Shown one piece after another: positions 12,901-24,951 of a DNA stretch of 64,000 nucleotides (position 1 is the first letter of the stretch; every line of letters begins with the position of its first letter). This DNA comes from Enoplosus armatus. Lineage: Eukaryota > Chordata > Actinopteri > Centrarchiformes > Enoplosidae. The notes beneath the pieces were generated by a model. That model was not told the DNA's origin. It made no database searches and saw nothing but the letters and a program-made list of their open reading frames with translations. Location of the stretch: assembly GCF_043641665.1 (NCBI RefSeq), contig NC_092182.1:13454956-13518955 (forward strand), written 5' to 3'. A program made the position numbers and the translations under genes.

Positions 12901-14484
12901 TTAGGCCAAATTAGGCCGCTGGAGATGGCTTATGCAACTTAGGTTTTTCAAACCAGCTGCAACATCTGTTCTTCATTGACGAAGCATACCTTATTCTAGA
13001 GAGGCATAGAACAATTTCCATGCCAGCGGAAGTAACTTTAGATTTGTTTGTTGTTGCTTCTTTCTTCTTATTTTCTTTCCAAGTAATCTAAATAATTTAT
13101 AATTCAACACACACATGCATGTCCTGAGTTTTTCCATCCTTGACCTACAGAGCCTCAGGTCAGCAGGGATGTGTGCCACAGTGACCTCACATCTTTAATA
13201 CACGGAGATCCCAGATTGGTGTCAGATCTACTAGCCTAAACATAGAACTCTTTAAAAGTACACTTGCAGCAGATCTTTACTTGTTAGTAAGTGATATTGC
13301 TTCCAGACTAATGAAGAACGTGAACGCAGTTGCTTGTTTGACATGTTCTTGTTGAAAAAGGGTTTCTCAGGTGGAACAAATTGAATTTTGTTTATGCTCC
13401 GTCGGTGTGAGCTGCTGGTTTAACACTCTCTGACCAGTGGACTAGAAAGCCAATTTCAAAGGGAGATGTAATCATCTCATTTATGCAAAACTCTCTCTTT
13501 GTGTAGCCGTCACCACAAGGCTCGTTCCTAATCCTCAGGGGGTAATCACCTGGAGTGCTGACTACACCTCATGTTCATTAGACACTGTCTCTGCTGCAGT
13601 TTCTCCACCATGTGGCCACTGCATGAACTACAGACTCTGGTACGTTGAACTATTCTTGTGATTTTTTTTATAAAGACTCTGTTTGTTTTGCATTTGCTAA
13701 TACCTGGTTTCCATACATTATTTTTAGAATAACCTTTAAAAATCTTTCTCTTCTTCTCTCAGATGCAAAATCCCATTCAACATATTTATATATGTATATA
13801 TCTTATTTACAAATGTAAACATAGCTTTTTTATATTTCACTTCTTTTAAAACTTAATTATACATTTTTGTTGTTACTGATGTTTATTACCTGGCACTTGC
13901 AGTCTCCTTGCTGTAAGTGTCTATATCTGCCATAAAATGTGTCAGTAACGACAATTTCAATCTGGTGTTGGGTGGGAATTCATCTTTTATTTAATACCTT
14001 GTATTTAAAGGCCTTTCTGACTATGATCGATGATGTATGATCACAAACAGTTTTGATCATTTCAGTCGAGAGATTTCTGCATTTCTATCCTTTTTCCACT
14101 GCTTTGAAGTGGGCGAGGCTCAGCTAGAAAAATGACGATGACACGTAGTGCCAAGCACCAATCAGGATTTAGCAACATGTATTGACATGTCGCGACAGTT
14201 GTGGGAGTTTTTGAGTGTTACACTTTTAATAATACCTACTGTTGGGATGTTTTTTTATTGTTGCTTATTTAATAATGAATATTTAATGTTACAGAGAAAT
14301 ACTTGAAACCAGGATTTCAGGGGCTTTAAAAATATGGTCAGTCAAAGTGAGAACAGAAGAAATGTGTCCACTACCTTATCTGTTATCTTTTCTATATTTC
14401 TATTCACCTTTCGTTCACAACTGAATTCCAGATTGGCCTTTTAATCCAACATAACAAAAACAATTCACTCACAGTATCCAGATC
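6961..14484. other. rad18-srgap3 intergenic region, no gene recognised
   Basis: About 7.5 kb lies between the rad18 promoter and the likely srgap3 polyadenylation site. Open frames on either strand are short (at most about 115 codons), lack recognisable domains and show no paired splice sites. No tRNA or rRNA was seen. The sequence is AT-leaning with homopolymer runs. Regulatory elements could be present but cannot be identified without comparison to other fish genomes. Confidence 0.7.
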
Positions 14485-17400
14485 ACAGAGCAATAATGGT
14501 TTTATTTGGACGCAGGGGTTTTCAACATCCAGTCAGTGGTATGGTGTACATTACATCACAGGGTTTCAACCAACCAGACACTCATCAACAAACAGCATCA
14601 CTAGACAAACAATTAAAGAGAAGGTAAACAGTGTGACAGAAACTCACACTCCGGCCCCCGCAAGAGGACAGGCGCTCAGTCTGCTTAATGTCTTCTCATG
14701 TCCTCAATTAAACAGTGTTACCCGTTTCAGCACACATCCCCGGAAAGAAAATGCCCGTGTCACATCACATGTAGGGAAAGGGAGAGCGCACCAAGTGCCT
14801 TACAAATTCTGCAAGACGAGGGTCCATATCAGCCCCGCTGTTTCCAACAATACTGCAATGATTTTACTTTAAAAGGGAAGGAGCTATATGACAAGAGTTA
14901 CGGCTCAACCACAGCACAGGCAGTTCACACGGAAAAACAAAAAGGTGAAAGAAATATTCTGAGATGATTCTACTGAACTTCACCAACAGATCAGTGTATA
15001 CAGTAGTTTTTATTACTCCTATTCTTCAGCGATCACCCGAACACAGACAAGCATTTCACGATGATTCCTCTGTAATTCATGAGAGGAATATCTTTACACG
15101 ATGTATTCCTTATGATGGTTTGACGACTGAGTAGCAATAGAAAGTAAAGCAACATCAGTTTATAATAAACAAGACAACTAATAGACAACATATTACAGTT
15201 AAAAAAAAGTAAATATAAAAGTCCAATAAAAATTGATGTTGTGCACAAAAGGCACTGAAATTTTCTGCTCCACTTACACAAAGTGTCTATAAATAAAAAA
15301 ACAGTCTAGTTAAATATAATGATAATTTCCCCTTTTGAAATTGTGTGCTTTCTTCGTATTTCAATAAACATACAGTATGCTTTTTTGTAACATTATCTCC
15401 ATAGATTTCAACAGGTGCAAAACTGTAACCAGGACATAGAATTATATGGACAAGCTTAGTGATTGTAATATCAGCTGCAGATCATACTCATAATGCCCAT
15501 GTAAAGTGATGCTATCAAGATGCAGTACCAGCAGGAACCAGCAGAGGGTGTGAGTGCACTGTATGATTTGAAATGCTGTATTGCCTTTTTCTGGCTGTAG
15601 GAGCTCTCTGTCCTGAAGAATCCTCCCACCCCGGTTGTCTGTGACAACTAAAAAAGCAAACAATACATTGACAACAAGCAAGTATTTTCAGTTTACAGCA
15701 TGTATCTCAGCGACACTGCAGTTAGTACAGAATGACTGCAGGGTTGACAGAAGAACTGAGGGCTGGATTACATGCTAATATTTAAGTTTCTTCATCTCAA
15801 TCAAGCATTGTTCTCTTTCACTTCTATTTTAGCAACTGGTACAAGCAGCTTAATTCATCATCCCTAATCCCCATAAATGCTGGGGCCCATTTCTTAAGAA
15901 AAGAAAAAAAAAACATCCAATATTGAATTAATTTGTGCGTTTTCCCAAGGCAAGGCACCACATACAGCCCCAGAATATGAGTCAGACTTTACAGCGTAAA
16001 ACATGCAGAACAGAGCAGGCTCTTTGGGATGCGGATAACAAGGTCTCTGGACTCGAGCTGTCAGAATGACAAGAGGTACAGTAGATATAAACACTGAAAT
16101 GTGCTCTATTTAGTTTTCTTACAACGAAAAAAGGAGTAGTCTACAGTCAAGAGCATAACTGTGTCTATCAACAAGGAAAAGAAAAAAAGGCAGGAAGGAA
16201 GGAAACAACTGTGATATCTGTATGTCACAACATCTACTTCTCAGGTTATTCTGGGGAGAATCACATCTTAAATTTGAAAGAGGAACTGTCACAGGGTACT
16301 TTTCAATGTGTCTTACACAATGGTAAAATTACCCAAATTAGACAGTTCAAGCTTTGCGAACTGAGTGTGAAAATGGGCGAGTGTATCAAAAGCAAAATGG
16401 AGAAAACATTTATTCAGCCTTTGTTGTCTGTTCAACATCAATCAGATTTCTACAGTACAATTACCAAATGCATTCTAAGCACACAGTACAAGGTAAATGA
16501 CTTGAACTCTATTTTACACAGCCAAAGGGTACGTTTGAAGTTTACTGAAGATGATAAAAAGGTGATTCATGATCTTAACAGGTGCCCTTCACAGCCAACC
16601 CTTTGCCTTTTTTGTATTGGCCTGTACAAGATTAACACTTAAAAAATTACTAGCTATATATTATGTACAAGTTTACCACAGGATTCCTACATTAGTTGGT
16701 GCATTAGTTTTCTGCCTTTCATATACAGGACATAGAAAAAGAACATGGAAACAGCCATGTTAAGTCTGCCCACAGTCCAACCGTACATGATGGTGCAGGA
16801 TGACTTGCTTTGTTAAGTTATGATGCCAAAGACTTCAGAGGTCATCTTCATGTCGGGATGCTTTTATCTTTAGCAGTGAACGGGACGACCTCAGGTATCA
16901 CATTTAGAGTACCAGTAGCCACACGCATGGCAGATTTAAAACATAATACTGTGAGATGCTAATGTGTTTTACTTTGTCAAATATTTGGACATCTGAAACT
17001 TGATTTTTTTTTTCATAATTGAAAATTCTTACGATGACCATATGAGAAAACCCCACATCATTACAAATCTCTCAACGATGCAAGCCTTTAATGTATTCCT
17101 TATTTTCTCCAAACCCTGCATGCAGACGTATATAATGTCACTAAGCTGTTACTTTGCTGAACATCCACTGCATTATAGTACAAACAGAAAGCATGGCGAC
17201 TTCAAGTAAGTTTGTATGTACAGCCGTAAGGCCTGTGACCTAAATGGTAAACAGACATGGTATTTTAGCCTGAATGTTTACACCTGTCCAGATGAGTTGT
17301 TTCACACACATCAGCAGGTGTGACTGAAACATCCGCTGGACAACGCGTGCTGGGTGGAAACCAAATACTAAATTACACACAAGTATTGCTTCACTTGCAT

Positions 17401-17735
17401 TCATTGTATCTGTGAAACGAGCACAGATTTTTGTTGAAACTGAGGTAAAATCGAAAAACATGTATTGTTATACACATTTTCTGCAGTTAAATCAAGTTTC
17501 AAAGAGAGTTGAGTTTTACGCTATGACACCTCTACAGCTTCTTCTATTACTTGATCACCATGGTAACATACTGCAGGCTCGCTTCAGGAGCTTCCTGAAT
17601 ATACGAATTAAGTCAGGCAGAAAACAGAGAGCAAAATATCCATATCTGCTCTTCACACATCAGCACCCATTCCTACAAGCTTTCCCCTCACTCGGAAAGC
17701 TTTACAACCTTCCCATCTTGCAGATTCCCCCTTTG
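14485..17735 (-). other. srgap3: Likely srgap3 3'UTR (about 3.25 kb)
   Basis: The interval runs from the srgap3 stop codon to a polyadenylation signal at 14506-14501. It contains no minus-strand coding exon. Two identical TGTACATA motifs on the transcript strand (16662-16669 and 17215-17222) fit the Pumilio consensus TGTANATA. Alternative AATAAA hexamers occur at 16414-16409 and 15014-15009, so shorter transcripts are possible. Length is inferred, not demonstrated. Plus-strand frames of 143 and 145 codons here are judged spurious. Confidence 0.6.
14501..14506 (-). terminator. srgap3: Candidate srgap3 polyadenylation signal AATAAA
   Basis: AATAAA on the minus strand is followed within about 20-35 nt by a T/GT-containing stretch (TTATTGCTCTGTGATCTG), the usual arrangement of signal, cleavage site and downstream element. 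It is the best-placed hexamer before the featureless intergenic DNA. Confidence 0.55.
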
Positions 17736-18176
17736 CTACATGGTACCAGACTTATCCCCGGCATCATTGGACGTATTCATGTTAGAACCAGTATTGCTAC
17801 TTGGAAACATCTTCTCAGTGGGAGTTACAGCAGGGCTGCCAACCCCTGAAGAGCTGGAGCTGCTCGAGCGGTGCTGGGTGGGAGGAGGGCGCACCGGCCT
17901 CATGGGTGGGGGGCGCAGCTGAGCCCCAGCCAGCCGGGCGGAGAGAGCTGGTTTGAAAGTGGTCATCATCTCAGAGGTGGAGCTGCTGCTGCGGCGCATG
18001 GCCGCATCCGGGTCACGGATCATAATGGTGTGCAGTGGGCTGCCGGGCTCTGAGCTAACTGGGTTCTTCATGGGCTCCAGGGTGTCCAGGACCACGTCGG
18101 GGGCCTGCTTAACGGTGTTCTGTCGCTCCAGCTCACGTAGCTCGTGGAGTGCTGTAGTCATAGTCTTCTCTATGTC
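17736..18176 (-). CDS. srgap3: srgap3 coding exon 22: C-terminus and stop codon
   Basis: This exon holds 441 coding bases including a TAG stop at 17738-17736. It encodes [20 protein letters not shown] (a short predicted helix) through a Pro-rich segment ([13 protein letters not shown]), a seven-Ser run and the terminal DKSGTM shared with mammalian srGAP3. A short [13 protein letters not shown] stretch before the end seems to be an insertion relative to the mammalian protein I recall. Acceptor is TACCAG. Confidence 0.96.
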   Translation of the reverse strand, partial: DIEKTMTTALHELRELERQNTVKQAPDVVLDTLEPMKNPVSSEPGSPLHTIMIRDPDAAMRRSSSSTSEMMTTFKPALSARLAGAQLRPPPMRPVRPPPTQHRSSSSSSSGVGSPAVTPTEKMFPSSNTGSNMNTSNDAGDKSGTM

Positions 18177-20737
18177 CTGGTAGAGGAAAGAACAGAGCAA
18201 TCAAGAATAACAGACAGGTTAGTGGGACATCTAAAAGGACCATAAGCTACAATTCATACATACCTAACTTTATTGTTGACCATTTTCAAATACAGACTAT
18301 ATGATTTTACATTTTTTATGTCGTTTCCTACATTTTCAGGCAACCATTGTTTTTCCATTAATGCAGCCATTAGCTGATGAGGATAATTTGGTGCAGAGCC
18401 TTCAGCGCTCTTTAGCTTGTTATTCAGTCCCAGGCCTCTCTGTCCTTGAGGTGTGTCTATCTCCCAGCTGCAGTCTGGCCCTGACATTTACTCCAGGTCC
18501 CAGCTGCTGCTCTCAGACTGACAGCTACATCGAGGGGCCTGGCTCTGTCCTACCAAACCTTCCCAATCCGCTTATATGCTATAATTGCATTGAGATATAT
18601 GATTATAACAAAAGAGACAACTTCTATTTCCAGGTATAATTTTTGCACTATTTTCCCCATCAGTTTTGCCTCTGGCTGAAATTCCCCACCCTTACCTCTG
18701 CCAGAGCTTCAGTCTCCAGTGATTTGTGGTCCCCGAGGCTGCTGTGACGAGTGGCACCAGGCACCGGTCTCAGAGGATGGCCCTCAGGATAGGCCTTCCT
18801 GTCTGGGTAGTTGATGCTTCCAGCACTGCCAAAGGTGCCAAGGCGCCTCTTTTCTGGACTCTCCATGCGGCCCTTGCTGATGGACACCTTGTGGGGGCTG
18901 CTGGGACAGGCTGCGGCCCGCGGCGGAGTGTCCGCCACTCTGGTTGGGCTGTGGGTGTCTGCGCCACTCCGACGACGTGGGATCACAGCTCCATCGGACC
19001 GTAACCTTACCCTGTGGAGAGGGATCAGACAGTCAAATAGGACAACTCCTCGATACTACTCAGTAGAACTTTTAAAACCAGAAAGGTGTTATTCTTAATT
19101 GTATTCACCTCCCCATGACTCCTCCAAAGTTGTAATCAGGTGATTGTTCACATGGTGACGGGACTTCATTTTTGGATGAACCCTTATCATCAAGCAATGG
19201 TCCACTGCTCGCTTCACTATCTGCTTTCTGGCTGAGGTTGTCTGAGAAAGCATCATCCCTGAAAGAGCATAAGATACACATATGAAGTACATGTATATCC
19301 GCAGTAATTCAATTACATTTTGGTAAGGAATACTGAATGTAACTTTATCCAACACAACAGTTTATTGTACTGCTGTCGGCTTCACTGATGATCATTTGAA
19401 AAGTAAGAGAGAGAATTACTTGACACAAGACAAGCAACACATTCTGCTGTTACTCACAGGTCTTGTACTACAATGTACTGATGTGGGATGAGGCCATCCA
19501 CACCATTGTGGCGGCCCTCCCACCAGTCTTCAGACGCTCGGTGATACAGAAGCAGAGAGGCTCCCTTCTTGAAGGACAGCTCCCTCGGAGTGCGTCCCAC
19601 GTAGTCAAACTTCGCAATGGCCTCGATCTGTTCAACCTCTGAAAGCACAAATAGACAAAGAAACATAAATCTAAAAAAAAGCTGAATAAACTGCTTAATA
19701 GATCTCAACATGGCAATGATCATGTTGAAGGTACAGACATGATCCTTTCCTTTACTTGATCAATAACATAATTCACAATCTTATTAAGTAAATATAGCAC
19801 TAAAGCAAACAATTACAAAAAATCAGGAGAGCTTGGAATATGTGCTTCTCTTTCAACTCAGTATGTCTCAGTTTACATGATAAATCCCTCAGACATACTA
19901 CAGAGCTACAAAGCTGAAATAAAACAAACGTCCACGAATGCGAGGACATATTGTACTTTATTGTACAGCCACCCCTATTTAAACATGTTGCATGAAAGAT
20001 AAATATTTTAGGTAAATCTGATAAAATACGCAGATTTTTGCCTAAATTTAAAATGAAAACCTTGTCTGCAATGTATTTCAACAGGCCAGCCAGCAGGGGT
20101 CAGTCAGACTTAAGCTCTCACCAAGAAAACACCCTTTCAAAGAGGAAGCCCAGTTTTGCATCCCCAGGTTTTATTTTGAAAAACCTATCCAAGGAGTGCA
20201 AAGACATGAAAGAGGACAGTCATAGTTGTTGTTGTATACTTGTTTTTCTTCCATGAAAACTGAACTGCTGCCAGAGGACGCCAACTGAACCAATTACAGA
20301 AACTGCAGTGCAACACCAGAGCCCATAATGTCACACAAGACTCTCAGTATTGAGGCCATCAAGAGCAGAACCAGCAGCAGGCAATCAGCCTTTGTTGTCG
20401 TTTCCAAGTAAGAGCAAGAAAAGAGAGAAAGGGTCAGCATTCATTACAAACACAGCCAACAGCACAGATGAATCTCAGAGATTGGGTTACCCCAGTCTGA
20501 CCTGACACGCTCCATACTTCATAGACCTCTTCGCGACTCTTTACTGACGGCACAGGAGATATTATTCTGTGTATTACCCATGTTTTGGCTTGTGTGCCTG
20601 GCCCAGTTATGCATTCAAAGCTCAGAGGAGAATTGGGGAAATACTGCACAAAAGAGAAAGTCCCAGGAGAATCGCTGACTGAACAAAGAGCAAGCAGGGG
20701 AGAAGGGGGTGTGTGTGTGGGGGGTGGGGGGCTCAAA

Positions 20738-20789
<52 letters not shown>

Positions 20790-23700
20790 GACAGATCAAA
20801 GAGGCAGCACTGCATGCCAACACTGTTTACTCAACTTGCCTTCAGCTTCAAACATCACATAAGCCTTTGCAATCATAAGCTGTTGCAACACAAACCTCAC
20901 TCACCTCTCAGTCAAAATCACTTAATAAAAAAGGTCAGTCTGTACGTAAGGCTTTGTTATCCACACAGACTGTTAAAATCACATTGCATTCGCACTAAAC
21001 ATGAAGTACAGCTACAGAGGCTAATTGGTATTAGTTTTGCAGATATCTGGTCATAAATCCAAGCTTTGGATAGAAACGTTGACTTGAGGATGGAGCTAGA
21101 TGGAAAGTCAGTGGATCACCAAAGTTGTTGTAATGTATCCCGAGGGGAACCTGAATATCCTTGATTCCCGGGCAATCCATCCAATTTGTTGTCAGGACAT
21201 TTCACTCAAAACCAGAAAGGTCAACCTGCTGGTGGCACTAGAGGTAAAGTCAGGGGATCACCAAAGTCAGTATGACTCATCCTCTTGGGACCACGAATGA
21301 CTAGCCCAAATTTCATCACTCAAATCAATCAAATAGTTGTTGAGATATTGGACCAAGTGATGGACAGGCAGACCAATATTGCTATCCCTTGAAGCATGCC
21401 ACTAGCATGGATAAAGACACACCTGGTTAAAAACAAAGCCACTTCACAAAAGATAGATGAAAAATGACTACTATCATGTACTGACCTTCATCACTGGTGT
21501 GTGGTTCAGTTCCATTGTCAGCCTCGTCAATAGTTCCTGGTTCACTGTGGGGGCTGTCACTGTGGGAGCAAATGGAAAGTGAAAAGTCACTGATGTGTTA
21601 TAATATTTTTTGAAGCGTGTTTAAACAGGTGAATTGCTGATGAAATGAAGCAGGTCTTCCTCCTCTAGAGTTGACTGTAACTGTAACTCTCAACATGATT
21701 GTACTTTCACCGCCTGGTCTAGCCAATACTCACCAGTACTCCTCCCCCCCGGTCATGCACTTTTCATACACAGGGCCGTCCAGCTCACGTTGACTTGGAA
21801 AGATGAGTTCATTGTGGATGATGATGGTCTTGATGACTTCGTTAACATGTGCCTGGCACGCTACAGGGTCCTGTCCGTCTGGGATGGGCATCAGGGTTGG
21901 ACCAAAGCAGATTGCCAGATTGTATGAATCCATCATGTTCTCGTCGCTGTACTGGGAGAGACTGAGGGACAGAACAGGGGAGCATTGAGTTTCTTTCCTG
22001 CATATACTAATATTACTACTGTAATCAACCTTTAACAACATCAGACAGCACAAACACTGGATGAATAGATTAAGTTCTTGTCTAGTGTTAGCCTGTGATT
22101 AAAAGACTTGTCAATCAAATTGGGAGTGATAAGGCTACAATCATGATTTGTATTTTCATGCTTGGCCAACCCTTTTGTTTAAATTTGGATTATAGATTAT
22201 GTCATAAATGATTAGACTGGTTATTATATTGTTACGAGCGCAACGACAGTGGAGACGAGCTGTGAACCCAATACTGACTGATCTTATCTCCTTTTAAGTT
22301 GATATGGCGGGTGTGTGAGCAAACAGTTGCGTCTTTATACATCCAGCAGACAAGGAGCAACAATATCATTCATTTGGAGTCATAATACTGACCACCTGGC
22401 AAATTAAGGTCTAAAATTCATTCATTCAAAAACAAAAACAGAGCTAAACGCTGTCCTTTTAGCTCTGTTTTTGGGACCCACCAACTCCTGAGGGAAAAAT
22501 TCAGCAGCTAAATGCTCCGCTGTCTTCACTTGCTAGTTGCTATGGTTTGTCTTTTTGTCATTTTTCGCTGGGCAGGGAGCGTACCTCTGGTTTTGAGAGC
22601 TTTTTTTTTTTTTTACTGAAAACAGCTGCCTTTAGTGCCTGAAAACGAGACTGAACCAGAAGTGTAAAGTTGTGAGTCGGAAAACCAAAACATTGAGCTG
22701 AAAGGTGCTATAAAGCTACCTAAAGCTTAGGGGAACTACAGAGTCTCTTTGGGTTCAACACTATTTGTGACCTTGTTCACGTACAAGTAGTCATGTTAAC
22801 ATAAAAGTACTGATTATAGCTGCTTTAAGTTATGAAATATCAATCCCACAATGCCTGAAAACATCTCTTACAGCGTCACTGGCTTCAACTGAATCCAGTT
22901 TTGACATACAGTATTACATGCTTCATTGCACAGCTTAGTTAGACATTTACTTGAAAAGCTCTCTGATGAACCAACCCCTTCAACAAATCGACTTAGCCAG
23001 CACATGCCACAACCCACTCTTGGTAACCAAATCATTCAGTGCTGCAAGAGGAAGTCATAATCAGCCCTTGCACATTATCAACAAGCTGAGGCTGAGCAGT
23101 AAAGCCACAGCTGGAACAGCTGCAATGACGAGGGGGGCATGGAAGAGCAGAGTAAATCCTGGTGTATGAAATCAAACTCTTTGTTCTGCAGGCAAACCCA
23201 GTAAAAGGAGCATTAATAACATCCATTACAAGAGGACAGGTATAGTACTTCAGCGAGGCATGAGTTTCCGAGCCCATAAATAACTTCTAAAACACTGCAG
23301 ACAGATGTAGCAATAAATAGCAGGTTGGTTTTTTTTTCAATATATTTTTGGATCTTGTCTTTTCACCTGACTGTAGCTGTTCTGTGTTTGTTCAACATGG
23401 ATTTCCCCCAATAGAATTACATTTACATATAAATTAAGTTTAAGATTCAATTACATCTGTGCACATCTCTACGTCTGTGCACAGAATGAAGAACTCATCT
23501 CTTCTATTCACACCAGGACCTGTGGCTTAAAATGTAATGTGAATCAGCGCAAACTCACTGATTGAGAAAAGCAAAAAGGTATCTCATGACGATTATGACA
23601 GTGCGAGAAAGAGTCACAACAATCTGCTGGATGTGATGCGCTCTCTCAGCTCCAGACTCCAGCTCTGAAACACAAAAAGGACAGACACAGAGAGGTGTAA

Positions 23701-24885
23701 CAACATTGGTTTGCACTGCAGTAAACAAGAGACAGCATTTAAACTTTTATATATATATATATATGGGCACTGAGCCCATAACAACACTGTCCACTAAAAT
23801 ATAATATTAACCAGACCCTAGCAAGGACAATTGATCAAAGTGAGCAAAAGCAAAAGGCAGAGGAGATTCTGAAAGCTGTTATTTGACACTTTAATAGATG
23901 CCCCCTCCTGCCTTTCACCAGACCCCTAAGGCGCACTGAGTGATCAAACTATTACTGTAGAAACAGCGGGGAAATGTTTCTGTGGTGAACTCGCACGCGG
24001 CAGACTGATGTGGCCCACACTCTCCTCTTCCTACTGGCTTTCTGTTAAATGTCAGGCAGAGAGAGCCCTGGTGTTAAGATTACTTCCATGTGCTGCGCTG
24101 CATGCCTTTCTGCTCTTCAGTAAAGCTGAGTTTAAGAAACTGCAAGGTGTGTTTTCTCTTTTTCTATTTGACCAGTCCACTCACGGCTGCGATGGCTTTG
24201 AATATTTTCTGGTGTGCGTGACTCACTGATGGTAGAGATGAAGTCCAGGAAGCGCTCCTTTGGGAAGATAGGGTTCTCCAGTCCTCTGAAGTACAGCTTC
24301 AGCACCCCCGCCACTGAGTTGATGTCATGCTCATTCTGGTCATCAATCAAGGGATCTTCACCTGATTGAGAAGAATACGTGTGCTTTCAGTGGTGACATT
24401 TGAAAAATGTGCCAAATGGGTTTATCCTGGCTAAGTACTTGGGACATGAAGGGGAATGTAATGCCATCTGTCTTTGACTCACCTCTCTCAAATGAGTTTT
24501 TAATATCATTGACTTCCACCTGTGATCCCGGCACACGAAATATGCCTTGCTGCTGCAAGCCTGAAATAAACACAACCCAAAAATGTAGAGATTCAGAGTT
24601 ATATGTTAAGTTATGAGATATCATTATCTCCAAACCCCAGTGCCAGCTTCGTGAAAGCCCATTGGAAACACATAACACAGAGCAGGAAACGTAATCTAGT
24701 CATAAAGGGAGATGCGTATTTTTCCACGAGAGGGCCCCTCAGTGAGGCTGCAACATATGGTTTCAGTTAGAGGGCTCCTAATCAGTTTTCTGGAGTTTCA
24801 TTAGGTCCAGATCCAGGGGAAAGGCCTGCAGGCTACAGCAATGAGCTGAAGACAGATGTGAAGGTAGACAGGGAGGAGTTATAAA

Positions 24886-24951
<66 letters not shown>

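Larger units (their letters stand above)
19639..21485 (-). other. srgap3: srgap3 intron 18
   Basis: This 1.85-kb intron between the acidic linker and the SH3 exon contains a (CA)23 microsatellite at 20741-20787, a purine-rich G/GT block just before it (20695-20735) and a dispersed repeat copy at about 20985-21415. Confidence 0.85.
21962..23558 (-). other. srgap3: srgap3 intron 16
   Basis: This 1.6-kb intron within the RhoGAP coding region contains a dispersed repeat copy (about 22300-22660, possibly to 22830) with an internal perfect hairpin at 22433-22473. Nothing else was recognised. Confidence 0.85.

Noticed and set aside
16211..16642. 143-codon plus-strand frame antisense to the srgap3 3'UTR
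   Set aside because: No domain recognised and no sign of a plus-strand transcript. It lies in long noncoding sequence where such frames are expected occasionally.
17412..17849. 145-codon plus-strand frame overlapping the srgap3 stop codon
   Set aside because: It overlaps, antisense, the well-supported final srgap3 exon; its length is a by-product of that coding sequence.
20434..20878. Frames of alternating Cys/Val or Thr/His near 20,700
   Set aside because: These are translations of the (AC)23 microsatellite and its G-rich neighbour.
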